From a bacterium UBA3756 (lineage in GTDB: Bacteria > Bacteroidota > Bacteroidia > Bacteroidales > Bacteroidaceae), in contig DFGG01000163.1 in the NCBI GenBank assembly GCA_002371695.1, positions 1 through 14,123 of the forward strand: 14,123 bases of DNA. The letters are read 5' to 3'. Of this stretch, positions 5,889 through 13,700 are shown one piece after another (position 1 is the stretch's first letter; each line of letters opens with the position of its first letter). The position numbers were made by a program, and so were the translations under genes. A model generated the notes under the pieces. The model searched no databases. It saw only the letters and a list, made by a program, of their open reading frames with translations, and had not been told where the DNA came from.

Positions 5889-6323
5889 TTACATTTCCTC
5901 CTTACTGATGCTTATCATTGTCTGTTCAAACCGATTAAAAAGAGGGAGATAAGTCCCTATTACTTTTGAGAAGATAGCATCTGCCGTCGGACGGTCGTAG
6001 TCGTGCGATGACAGATTCCTGTCCTCGATGGATTTCATCCACGCTTTGTCATCCGCAAGCCCGTTCTGGAGTGCCCACCGGATGGCATCTCTGGAACCTC
6101 TGATTTCAGTATTCCCCTGATACTCGGCATAATCCTTCATCACGTTCCACGCCAGCTCATGGGTATACTCAAACCTCTGAATCAGCCCTTCTCGCAACAA
6201 GTCGGTCACTTCCGTTCCAAGCTGTAGATTACTGCCAATAATGGTCGCTGCCTCATTGAGTCTTTCGAGCGCCTTACTGAAATTCTCCAGCCTTTGTATC
6301 CACCTGATATCAGTTCCTTGCAT
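5889..6323 (-). CDS. hepT: HEPN-domain protein, nucleotidyltransferase substrate-binding type (HepT-like toxin)
   Basis: 144 residues, all-helical in appearance, of the family often named nucleotidyltransferase substrate-binding protein (HI0074-like). The motif RNLSSHDY at residues 102-109 fits Rx4HxY: Arg102 and His107 are the presumed RNase residues, and Tyr109 is the residue that partner enzymes AMPylate in studied systems. A longer reading from a TTG at 6338 is open, but the ATG at 6323 is preferred: it is preceded by AGGAAG and starts about 25 bases after the -7 box of the promoter in repeat copy 2. The nucleotidyltransferase gene follows by one base. Expected role: cytoplasmic RNase toxin held inactive by its partner. 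Base composition looks richer in A+T than the flanking operons, in keeping with acquisition by transfer. Confidence 0.87.
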   Translation of the reverse strand: MQGTDIRWIQRLENFSKALERLNEAATIIGSNLQLGTEVTDLLREGLIQRFEYTHELAWNVMKDYAEYQGNTEIRGSRDAIRWALQNGLADDKAWMKSIEDRNLSSHDYDRPTADAIFSKVIGTYLPLFNRFEQTMISISKEEM

Positions 6324-6348
6324 ATCTTCCTGTTTCAATTACCCGTTG

Positions 6349-6380
6349 CAAAGATACAAACTTTATCCATAACTTCCAAA
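6349..6380 (-). promoter_or_regulatory. Promoter carried by repeat copy 2, drives the HEPN/MNT pair
   Basis: On the minus strand a -33 TTTG (6377-6380) and a -7 TATCTTTG (6349-6356) are spaced by 20 bases, a full match to the Bacteroidetes promoter consensus. It starts inside repeat copy 2 and lies 25 bases before the HEPN start codon. Confidence 0.75.
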
Positions 6381-6439
6381 CTTTCCGGAGATTATTTCAG
6401 CGCAGACCGCCCCGCAGCTTCCGAGGAGCTGCGGGCGGT
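6353..6439 (-). repeat. Hairpin-promoter intergenic repeat, copy 2
   Basis: It lies between the PIN gene stop and the HEPN/MNT promoter. The stem is CCGCCCCGCAGCT (6407-6419) with 6427-6438; one G is missing from the second arm, so one base bulges. The hairpin begins 23 bases after the PIN stop, the same distance as in copy 3 after the lipoprotein stop. Read on the minus strand the order is hairpin, about 45 bases of conserved spacer, then promoter. Similarity to copy 3 continues past the promoter towards the start codon (AACGG, TTGAAA, CAG). Confidence 0.9.
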
Positions 6440-6461
6440 AGATGTAACAAAAACCATCACG

Positions 6462-6881
6462 TCAATTTGCAGGCCAGAAACAGTCAAAGAATTCATCCGG
6501 TGATAGCACTTGAATAACATCCTGAGGAAAATGCTTCTTGTTCCTTGTGGCAATAACGTCACATCCTGCAGCATAGGCCGATTCAAACTGTAGCATATCC
6601 TCGAAATCGGGTGTCTTCGAGAATAAGGCATGATGACATTGGCGAGAATCCATGGTTGTTACTTTCACATAATTATCGATAACCTGCAATGCTTTTATAA
6701 CTCCATCATAACCAAGAACCTTTTGGGATACAAAGACACAGGTTGCATAAGTCAATGGTGTTGCATATAGTTCAATTTCTCCCCGGATTCCCAAATTTAT
6801 CAGACTCGCAGCATCCTGATAGAAAAGTTCACGACGAGCAATGAAGTCGATAAGGACATTTGTATCTATGAAGACCTTCAT
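6462..6881 (-). CDS. PIN-domain RNase toxin
   Basis: 139 residues covering a whole PIN domain. The N-terminal FIDTNVLID gives Asp6 and Asp12. The acidic cluster DFEDMLQFE (Asp92, Glu94, Asp95) and the late CDVIATRNKKHF segment (Asp108 and Asn114) complete the metal-binding pattern of the PIN_3-like group, in which the last position is often Asn. The ATG overlaps the stop of the small upstream gene as ATGA, the usual arrangement of antitoxin-toxin pairs. Expected role: Mg-dependent endoribonuclease, neutralised by the upstream protein. The gene is AT-richer to the eye than the Sus genes upstream. The RNA target is unknown. Confidence 0.88.
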   Translation of the reverse strand: MKVFIDTNVLIDFIARRELFYQDAASLINLGIRGEIELYATPLTYATCVFVSQKVLGYDGVIKALQVIDNYVKVTTMDSRQCHHALFSKTPDFEDMLQFESAYAAGCDVIATRNKKHFPQDVIQVLSPDEFFDCFWPAN

Positions 6882-7159
6882 AATCCGTATTTCTCCTTAT
6901 AATACTCCATCCGGGCCTTATCGCCGTTTATATCATCCTCATCCAAATGACCGACCCTTGGCATATTTAGAATCTCCTGAAGTTCTGGGGCCAACTCATC
7001 CATAGGTGTCCGCAGAAACTTTCTTTTTTCCTGCTGCTTTGCCGAGAAAGAAAACTTGTTAATAAGCGACACGATGAACTCCTCAACGCTAAGGTTCTGT
7101 TTCTCAGCGTATAGTTTTGCATCATTGTATGCAGCTGTACTTAATGTAACTGTTGCCAT
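6878..7159 (-). CDS. Putative antitoxin of the PIN toxin (ribbon-helix-helix-like N-terminus)
   Basis: 93 residues from the ATG at 7159. A longer reading from a TTG at 7189 is open, but that TTG is part of the promoter's -7 box, so it cannot be the start if the promoter is used. The N-terminus (MATVTLSTAAYNDAKLYAEK, then SVEEFIVSLINKF) has a short strand followed by two helices, the pattern of ribbon-helix-helix antitoxins. The middle is rich in Lys and Arg. The C-terminus, acidic then basic (HLDEDDINGDKARMEYYKEKYGL), would wrap the toxin. It overlaps the PIN gene by four bases. The role as antitoxin and autorepressor is inferred from position and size; no named family is recognised with certainty. 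Confidence 0.78.
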   Translation of the reverse strand: MATVTLSTAAYNDAKLYAEKQNLSVEEFIVSLINKFSFSAKQQEKRKFLRTPMDELAPELQEILNMPRVGHLDEDDINGDKARMEYYKEKYGL

Positions 7160-7186
7160 AAATTCTCTGATTTCAAATTCCGTTGG

Positions 7187-7218
7187 CAAAGATACAAACT
7201 TTATCCATAACTTCCAAA
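7187..7218 (-). promoter_or_regulatory. Promoter carried by repeat copy 3, drives the antitoxin-PIN pair
   Basis: On the minus strand -33 TTTG (7215-7218), 20 bases, then -7 TATCTTTG (7187-7194). It is the same promoter as in copy 2, base for base in the boxes. The ATG at 7159 lies 27 bases beyond the -7 box. Confidence 0.75.
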
Positions 7219-7278
7219 CTTTTAGAATATTATTTCTACGCAGACCGCCCCGCAGCTGCCGAAGAGCTGCGGGGCGGA
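7191..7278 (-). repeat. Hairpin-promoter intergenic repeat, copy 3
   Basis: Perfect 13-bp stem (7245-7257 with 7265-7277) and a 7-base loop, 23 bases after the stop of the surface lipoprotein gene. The spacer differs from the other copies by several substitutions near 7221-7238, so it is the most diverged copy, while the hairpin arms are unchanged. It could act as the terminator of the Sus-type operon, though no T-run follows. Confidence 0.9.
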
Positions 7279-7300
7279 GTGCTATGAGAGGGTAAGGAGA

Positions 7301-8800
7301 TTACTTCTTCTTGAAGCGCCAGAAGGTAGCCTCTGCCCATGCACCTGGCGAGGCAGTGCCAGGATAGACAAGTACGAGCTGAGTGCCTGTGAGACCAAGG
7401 ATTTCGAAATCCGTCACCTTGGTGCCACCACCGTTAATCATGTACGGATACATGACAGCAGGATCGGTCGTCTTGAAGGTTCCGATATGCCAGGGATTGC
7501 CACCGACATCCTGACGCTTGTCGAACAGCTCGACGCTGACGCTGCCCGAACGCAGGGCCGTGCCGTTGGCATCGTAGGTGGTAATCTTACCATCGTCAGT
7601 GATGGTCATGTAGGCATTGCTGTCACCTTCACCAGCCTTGGCGTTGTCACCGTCGGTATGACCATACTGGCCACCCTCGCCATCAGACCACAGCAGCTCG
7701 GGAGCACATCCCCACCACTGGTTAGCACCAGCAGCAAAGAAGTCGACACCAGGGCCGCAGGCGTATGCCATGTTACCCCAAGCCTGACCGTTCACACTGG
7801 TATCCCATGTCCAGTCCTTATACAGCAGGTCCTCATTATCTGCAGCTGTGAAGCGCCAGAAGGTGGCCTCTGCCCACGCACCGGCCGAAGCCGTGCCGGG
7901 ATAGACCAGACAGAGCTGGTCGTCGGTGAGACCGAGAATCTCGAAGTCTGTCACGGTAGTACCGCCACCATTTATTTTATACGGATACAAGACAGCGGGA
8001 GCGCTGGTAGTAAACTTACCCAGATCCCAGGCATTGCCACCCACGTCATGGCGCTGACCGTCGTAGCCAGTCACCTTAAAGGTACCCTCGCGGAGCTTTG
8101 AACCGTTAGCATCGTAGCTGATGATGACGCCATCCTCATCGAGAATCATGTAGGCATTGGAATTACCCTCGCCAGCCTTGGTAGCATCGCCATCGGTATG
8201 ACCATACTGGCCGCCCTCGTCCTGAGACCAAAGCAAGTCGGGAGTACAACCCCACCACTGATTGGCACCTGCAGCGAAGAAGTCCTCGCCAGGGCCGCAG
8301 GCGTATGCCATGTTACCCCAAGCCTGACCATTGACGCTGGTGTCCCAAACCCACTTCTTCTTGCCAGCGTTGCTGACCAGGAACTTCATCTCTGGGTCAA
8401 GGTCGGCAGCCACCAGCAGAGTGAACTGCTTAGAGGCCGTTACCTCCTTGCCGTCCTGGTTGATGTAACGGAAGTAAACCGTCTGGTTAGGCTCGGAACC
8501 GCGCTTCGGCACGAACCTGAACACACCACTGGGCTTTCCATACGAGAGTACAGACTCAGAGCCGTCGGGTTTGAGATAATAGATAGTCACACTTGACGTC
8601 TTCGGACAGTCGAACTTGATAAAGTTACCGTCAGCTGCCGGTGTCGTACAGGCCTCGTCACTGTACTGTGAGAACGTGGCACCGCTCAGTACTTCGTCAG
8701 CCGTAATATTGGTCACATCGAAGTCCTTCTCTTCCTTGATAGGGTCACAGGATGCAACCATAGCTGCCGCAGCGATTAAGCATATTATTGATTTATTCAT
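7301..8800 (-). CDS. Surface lipoprotein with duplicated Trp/Gly-rich domain (SusE/F position)
   Basis: 499 residues. The signal peptide ends in VASC with Cys18; the acidic DPIKEEKD after the Cys fits surface export in Bacteroidetes. Residues about 28-132 form a beta-rich, Ig-like N-terminal part. Two tandem domains follow, residues 150-317 and 330-496, about 75% identical over 168 aligned positions. Each starts WxWDTSVNGQAWGNMAYACG, has QWWGC, EGGQYGHTDGD and YDANG, and ends AWAEATFWRF. Many exposed aromatic residues suggest carbohydrate binding. It follows susD by 46 bases, the place where SusE/SusF or other surface glycan-binding proteins are found, so a role in holding the substrate for the SusC/D complex is likely by context. 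No enzyme motif is seen and I do not recognise a named family. Confidence 0.8.
   Translation of the reverse strand: MNKSIICLIAAAAMVASCDPIKEEKDFDVTNITADEVLSGATFSQYSDEACTTPAADGNFIKFDCPKTSSVTIYYLKPDGSESVLSYGKPSGVFRFVPKRGSEPNQTVYFRYINQDGKEVTASKQFTLLVAADLDPEMKFLVSNAGKKKWVWDTSVNGQAWGNMAYACGPGEDFFAAGANQWWGCTPDLLWSQDEGGQYGHTDGDATKAGEGNSNAYMILDEDGVIISYDANGSKLREGTFKVTGYDGQRHDVGGNAWDLGKFTTSAPAVLYPYKINGGGTTVTDFEILGLTDDQLCLVYPGTASAGAWAEATFWRFTAADNEDLLYKDWTWDTSVNGQAWGNMAYACGPGVDFFAAGANQWWGCAPELLWSDGEGGQYGHTDGDNAKAGEGDSNAYMTITDDGKITTYDANGTALRSGSVSVELFDKRQDVGGNPWHIGTFKTTDPAVMYPYMINGGGTKVTDFEILGLTGTQLVLVYPGTASPGAWAEATFWRFKKK
7313..7813 (-). repeat. Domain repeat unit 2 of the surface lipoprotein
   Basis: Encodes residues 330-496. 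It is the second copy of a 168-residue domain, one residue shorter than unit 1 (gap near the GQRHDVGG/KRQDVGG segment). It shares a 41-base exact DNA match (7749-7789) with unit 1 (8289-8329). Confidence 0.9.
7850..8353 (-). repeat. Domain repeat unit 1 of the surface lipoprotein
   Basis: Encodes residues 150-317; a 12-residue linker (318-329) separates it from unit 2. The 41-base identity with unit 2 lies exactly 540 bases away and covers the AWGNMAYACGPG codons with no synonymous change. Confidence 0.9.
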
Positions 8801-8808
8801 AACGATTT

Positions 8809-8848
8809 CAATTTTTCAATTCTTCAATTTTTCAATTCTTCAATTCTT
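8809..8848. repeat. 8-bp tandem repeat filling the susD-lipoprotein gap
   Basis: Five perfect-length units of CAATTYTT on the plus strand (AARAATTG on the minus strand), running from the susD stop codon to 9 bases before the lipoprotein ATG. It occupies the ribosome-binding region, which would be A-rich and unstructured in the mRNA. Unit number may be variable between strains. Confidence 0.85.
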
Positions 8849-10688
8849 AATACACCGGTGTACCCGCCATGTTGGCATCGGAAACGCTTGCGCCCCATCC
8901 GGCATTCTGCTTCAGCACGCTCTCGTCGTTGGTGATCAGGATCTGAGAGGGCGGTATCATCAGGAAGCCGTCAGTCTCAGCATAGCGCTTAGCCCAAGAG
9001 GATGTAGCATGGTGCATGGTCGTCCAGCGACCCGTGTAGTTCACACGGCTGCCGTTCTGGCGCTCCAGGGCCTGGGCTGCCTCGCAGCTCTCGCCGCCGC
9101 CCTTGCCCGACCAGCGGCGCAGGTCGTTGAAGCGGATACCCTCAGCGGCCAGCTCCCAGCGGCGCTCGTTCTTGATGTTCTGCCAGGAGTAGGTGGTAGC
9201 AGGCAGTCCAGCACGTGCGCGAACCTTATTCATTTGATCAGCAGTACCTGTCAGCTCGGAGTGCATCAGCATCACGTCGGCCAGACGGAGCAGCACGATA
9301 TCAGTGTAGTGGTCACCCTGGAACGAGTTGTCGTTAGGAGCAGCAATCTGCTTGCTATTGCGGTAAACACCCCACCAAGTATAGTATTTGTTGAAGTCGT
9401 CGAACGAAGAGCCAGCGCAGGTGACGGGCATCCACTTCTTGTTGTAGTAGCCTGCATCCTCAGAGCAGGTAGTGGTGAACACGAAGCCCGAGAGCTCTGT
9501 GGGAGCATCGAGGATGGTGGCCTTCTTACGCGGGTCGCTGTCGCTCCAGTCATCCCAGAGGTTGGCGTTGATGGTGCCCTGGCCCCAACCTTGTCCGAAG
9601 GGCATTGAACCGGCATCGCCGTTCTTGTGGCCAGCCCCGTCATCGTCGCAACGGAGTCCGCAGTAGAGCGAAGCCATGTTGGTGAAGCCCATGCCGATGT
9701 TACCGTTCCACGAACCGGCATTCATAAACTGCACCTGGAACATCTGCTCCGAATTGCCGTTGCCGGCCCAGTACTTACCCTGATCTGCGAGGTCCTTCAC
9801 GAAGGGATAGTCGGGAGCGGTCAGCTCGTTGGTGTACTGCCAGAGCAGACGGAAGTCATCGACCAGCTTGTAGCCGCCGTTGTTGATGGCATCCTCGAGG
9901 AAAGCCACCACCTGAGCCTTGCTCAGCGAAGTGCCAGCGCCCTCCTGCTCGAAGTTGAAGGCAACATCGGCCAGGTTGGCAGTAGCCAGCTCACCGGCCT
10001 TCTTGTAGAAGCCCTCATAGAACATATAGGCACGTGCCAGCATACCCTCGGCGGCACCCTTGGTGGCGTGTCCGTCGCCCTGAGTGGTGGCACCGTGGCT
10101 CATCAGGTTGGCTGCGCTGGTGAAGTCGGCCAGGATATGCGGCATGATCACGTCCTCAGCACTCTGCTGCGGGCAGGGATCGGGAGCTGCAGCTGCCCAA
10201 TAGGCAGGGATGTCGCCCCAGAACTGCACGCCCCAGAGGTAGAACAGTCCGCGCATGAAGTAAGCCTCGCCGAGCAGCTGGTTGCGGGTCTTCTCCTGAC
10301 CCGTCCAGTCGAAGGCATCCACGGCATAGATGATGGCACTGGCACGGGCAATACCTACGAAGGTATTGTGCCAGGCATTGTCGAAGAGCGACTCCTTATT
10401 GGCCGTCAGGTGACCGATGGCGTGCGACTCCACGTCGCCCGTGCCGCCGGCACCGTTGGCATCGTCAGACATAATGTAGTTTACGAACCAGGGCGACTGC
10501 AGGGGGTCGGTGCTGAACTGGTTCATTACACCGTAGAGGGCAGCCAGCTCCTTGTTCAGGTCGCCAGGTGAGGCCGGATAGTTACCGGTGTTAGCCTCTG
10601 TATAGTTCTCGGAATCGAGGAAGTCCTCACACGACGTCAGCCCGAAGGTGAAGGCAGCCGCGATAGCCATTAAATATATCTTTTTCAT
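8847..10688 (-). CDS. susD: SusD/RagB-family outer-membrane lipoprotein
   Basis: 613 residues, within the upper range for the family. The signal peptide ends in LTSC with Cys20, followed by EDFLD, the usual start of mature SusD proteins. Helical TPR-like segments include FDNAWHNTFVGIARASAII and LLGEAYFMRGLFYLWGVQFW. The RagB/SusD C-terminal signature is clear near 507-526 (ERRWELAAEGIRFNDLRRW), and the end has the typical IPPSQILITNDE and LKQNAGW. It lies 30 bases after susC, so the two are co-transcribed. SusD caps the SusC porin at the cell surface and delivers the glycan. The substrate cannot be judged, since no enzyme gene is present nearby. Confidence 0.97.
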   Translation of the reverse strand: MKKIYLMAIAAAFTFGLTSCEDFLDSENYTEANTGNYPASPGDLNKELAALYGVMNQFSTDPLQSPWFVNYIMSDDANGAGGTGDVESHAIGHLTANKESLFDNAWHNTFVGIARASAIIYAVDAFDWTGQEKTRNQLLGEAYFMRGLFYLWGVQFWGDIPAYWAAAAPDPCPQQSAEDVIMPHILADFTSAANLMSHGATTQGDGHATKGAAEGMLARAYMFYEGFYKKAGELATANLADVAFNFEQEGAGTSLSKAQVVAFLEDAINNGGYKLVDDFRLLWQYTNELTAPDYPFVKDLADQGKYWAGNGNSEQMFQVQFMNAGSWNGNIGMGFTNMASLYCGLRCDDDGAGHKNGDAGSMPFGQGWGQGTINANLWDDWSDSDPRKKATILDAPTELSGFVFTTTCSEDAGYYNKKWMPVTCAGSSFDDFNKYYTWWGVYRNSKQIAAPNDNSFQGDHYTDIVLLRLADVMLMHSELTGTADQMNKVRARAGLPATTYSWQNIKNERRWELAAEGIRFNDLRRWSGKGGGESCEAAQALERQNGSRVNYTGRWTTMHHATSSWAKRYAETDGFLMIPPSQILITNDESVLKQNAGWGASVSDANMAGTPVY

Positions 10689-10718
10689 ATCTTCTATTCC
10701 TTATTATATTATGATGAA

Positions 10719-13700
10719 TTAGAACTTGATGCTTGCACCAACGATATAGGTACGTGCCGAGGGATACAGCCCCACGTCGAGACCACGGATGAAGTTCATG
10801 TTGTTGGCACTCTTACCACCGTCCGACGAACACTCAGGATCAACACCTGTGTAGCCGGTGATGGTGGCGATGTTCTGAGCCTGCACGTAGAGACGCAGCT
10901 GCTGGAACGGGCTGCTCTTCCAGATTTTCTTGAAGTCGTAGCCCAGCGTGATGTTCTGGATCTTGAAGAAGTCGGCATTCTGCATATAGCGGGTCGATAC
11001 CCACTGATCGGCCACCTGACTGAGGGTCAGGCGCGGCATGGTGTTGCTCGTGCCCTCGCCGTGCCAGCGGTCGAATGCGTCTACCGTATAGTTATTGTAC
11101 TGGTTGGCGAGCAGAGCCGTGCGGTAGCACTGCATCACCTGCTGTCCGAAGGCACCGAAGCCGGTAATGCCGAAGTCGAGGCCACGCCAGTCGAAGCCGA
11201 GATTCACACCGAGGGTCACCTTCGGGTGGGGCTGGCCAATCTCGTGGCGGTCGTTGTCGTAGTTGATCACGCCATCGCCATCGAAGTCATCCCAGATGGG
11301 GTCGCCAGGCATTGCACCGTCGAGCACGGCCTTGCCGGCAGCGCGGGCAGCGTCGATCTGAGCCTGGTTCTGCCAGATGCCGCTGTACGACATGCCGTAG
11401 AAGTAACCTACGGGGTGTCCTACTTCAACAACTGATCCATACGAGGAGTTCTGAAACAGCATGCTGGTATACTCAGAGCCGGTACCGATCTTACCGCCGG
11501 CAGCGTCCAGACTGGTTACCTCATTCTTATTGGTGGCGAAGTTCACGCTGGCACGGTAGTTGAAGTCGCTGCCGATCTTGTCACGCCAGGAGAGTGCTAC
11601 CTCTACACCGGTGTTCTTGATTTCACCACCGTTAATCATGGCGGGCTCCTCGTAGCCGAGCACCTCGTTCATCGGGGCCTGCACCAGCCAGTCCTTGGTC
11701 TTCTTCACATACCAGTCGAAGTTCAGTCCGAGCTTACCGCTGATGAAGCGGGCGTCGATACCGATGTTGGTCTGCTCAGAAGTCTCCCAGGTCACGTCGG
11801 GGTTTGGTACGTTCTTGGCGTAGGCACCGGTGGTGTACTTGTTGCGAGCCACGGTGTCGTCGTTGTTGCTGCTGAACTTGTAGCCATAGTCGGCATAGCC
11901 TGTGGGCGAGAAGCCGATATTCGACAGATAGTAAAAATTAGGAATCTGACAGTTACCGTTCTGACCCCACGATGCGCGGATTTTCAGGAAGTCGAGCCAC
12001 TTAGATGCCGACTGCATGAACTTCTCGTTGGTGATAACCCAACCTGCGGATACTGAGGGGAAGTAGCCCCAGCGCTTGCCACGGGCGAAGTTGCTCGAAC
12101 CGTCGGCACGGAGGATGGCCGTCAGCATGTACTTCTCGTCGAAGTTGTAGTTGATACGCCCGAAGAACGATGCAATGCTTCCCTGCATGGGGTTGTCGTA
12201 ACCGCCGTGGCCCTGCAGATAGTCGCTACTGTAGTTGGTGGGGATATTGTAGTCCCATCCCTTCAGCACGAGCGAATTCACGAAATCCTGAGGCACAGCG
12301 AAAGCCATGTTCATGCCTGTGCTCCAGTGCGAGCGTTCAAACGACTGACCCACGAGCACGTCGATGTTGTGGCGGCCCAGCTGCGGCAGCACGTAGCTGA
12401 TGGTGTTCTCCAGCGTGAAGCTGCTGCTCTGGCTCTGGCTCATGTTCAGGTTGTAGCCGTCGCTGGCCTGCGTATTGCTGGCCGAGAAGGGCATGCTGAT
12501 GCTGCGGCTGTTGCTGGCCGAGTAGCCGGTGTTGAACTGTCCGCGATACTTCAGGCCCTTGATGGGCTCGATGATCCAGTAGATGGTGGCTCCCACGCCG
12601 AAGTCGCGGTTCTTGTTGATGGAGTTGAAGCCGCCGTTGAGGAAGTGGTTCAGCGGGTTCGAGTAGATCATGCTGCTGTAGCCTGCACCGTTCTTGGCAT
12701 AACTGGCCACGTTGCCGTTGGCATCGTAGGGCTCCACGAGGGGCGATGCCGTGTAGGCTGCCTGCATGATGTTCCAGTAGCCGTTGCCCTCGGCCAGGTC
12801 GTGGCTGCGGTGGTACCAGTAGGAGAGGTTCTCACCGATGGTGATGATATCGTGCTCCTGTCCAATCAGGTCCTTACCCTGCAGTACGATGTGCTCTGAG
12901 TTGATACGGCCGCCGTAGCGCTTGAAGTCAGAGGCGTTGCTGCCACCCATGATACCGTCGTTCGAGCTGTAGTTGAGCGACATGGAGAACTTAGAGCGCT
13001 CGCTACCGCCGTTCAGCGTCACGGCGTGGCTGAACTGCAGGGCGTTCTTGTTCTCATATTCCTTGAACCAGTCGGTACCCTCCCAGCCCTGGTTCACCTT
13101 GTCGAGGATGGCCTGGGGCACGATGCTCGACCAGTTGGTGGCGGTGCCGTAGGTATTGAAGTTGGTCTCGTTGATGAGCTGCATGTACTGCTGTGCGTTC
13201 ACCAGTGCGGGCACCTTGTAGGCGTTCGACCAGCCCACGAAGCCGTCGTACTGCACCGAGATCTTGCCCGACTTACCCTGCTTGGTGGTCACGAGGATCA
13301 CACCGTTGGCGGCACGGGCACCGTAGATGGCTGCCGAGGCAGCGTCCTTCAGCACGTCGATCGACTCGATGTCGTTCGGGTTCAGGCCGTTCAGACCGTC
13401 GTCGGCTGTACCGGAGTTGATACCGTCGATGATCAGCAGTGGTGAGGAGTTACCGATGGTACCCACACCACGGATGTTCACCTTGAAGCCCTTGCCAGGC
13501 TGGCTTGAGCTCTGGGTGATGTTCACACCGGGCGAAGAGGCCTGCATGGCCGTCAGGGCGTTGGTAGTGTTCAGCTTGGCGATGTCCTCACCCTTCACCT
13601 GGACCGTTGCACCGGTGACGAGCTTCTTCTTCTGCACACCGTAACCGACAACCACCACTTCCTCGAGCACGGCGTTGTCGTCCTTCAGCGTGACGCTGAT

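Noticed and set aside
6324..6338. Five-residue N-terminal extension of the HEPN protein from a TTG at 6338
   Set aside because: The ATG at 6323 has a purine-rich AGGAAG just before it and the extension has no support.
7160..7189. Ten-residue N-terminal extension of the putative antitoxin from a TTG at 7189
   Set aside because: The TTG is part of the promoter's -7 box TATCTTTG, so it would not be in the mRNA; the ATG at 7159 gives a normal ribbon-helix-helix-like start.
5475..7278. Integron attC sites or an insertion-sequence origin for the three repeats
   Set aside because: No integrase or transposase gene, no recognisable attC core boxes and no target-site duplications were seen; the comparison is kept only as an analogy.
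9627..10571. Long plus-strand open frame opposite susD (314 codons)
   Set aside because: It is a shadow of the GC-biased susD coding strand: low-complexity, Val/Gly/His-rich, no known motif, and no spacing left for its own signals. The same applies to long plus-strand frames at 3034-3750, 3717-4868, 8616-9608 and 12207-12899.
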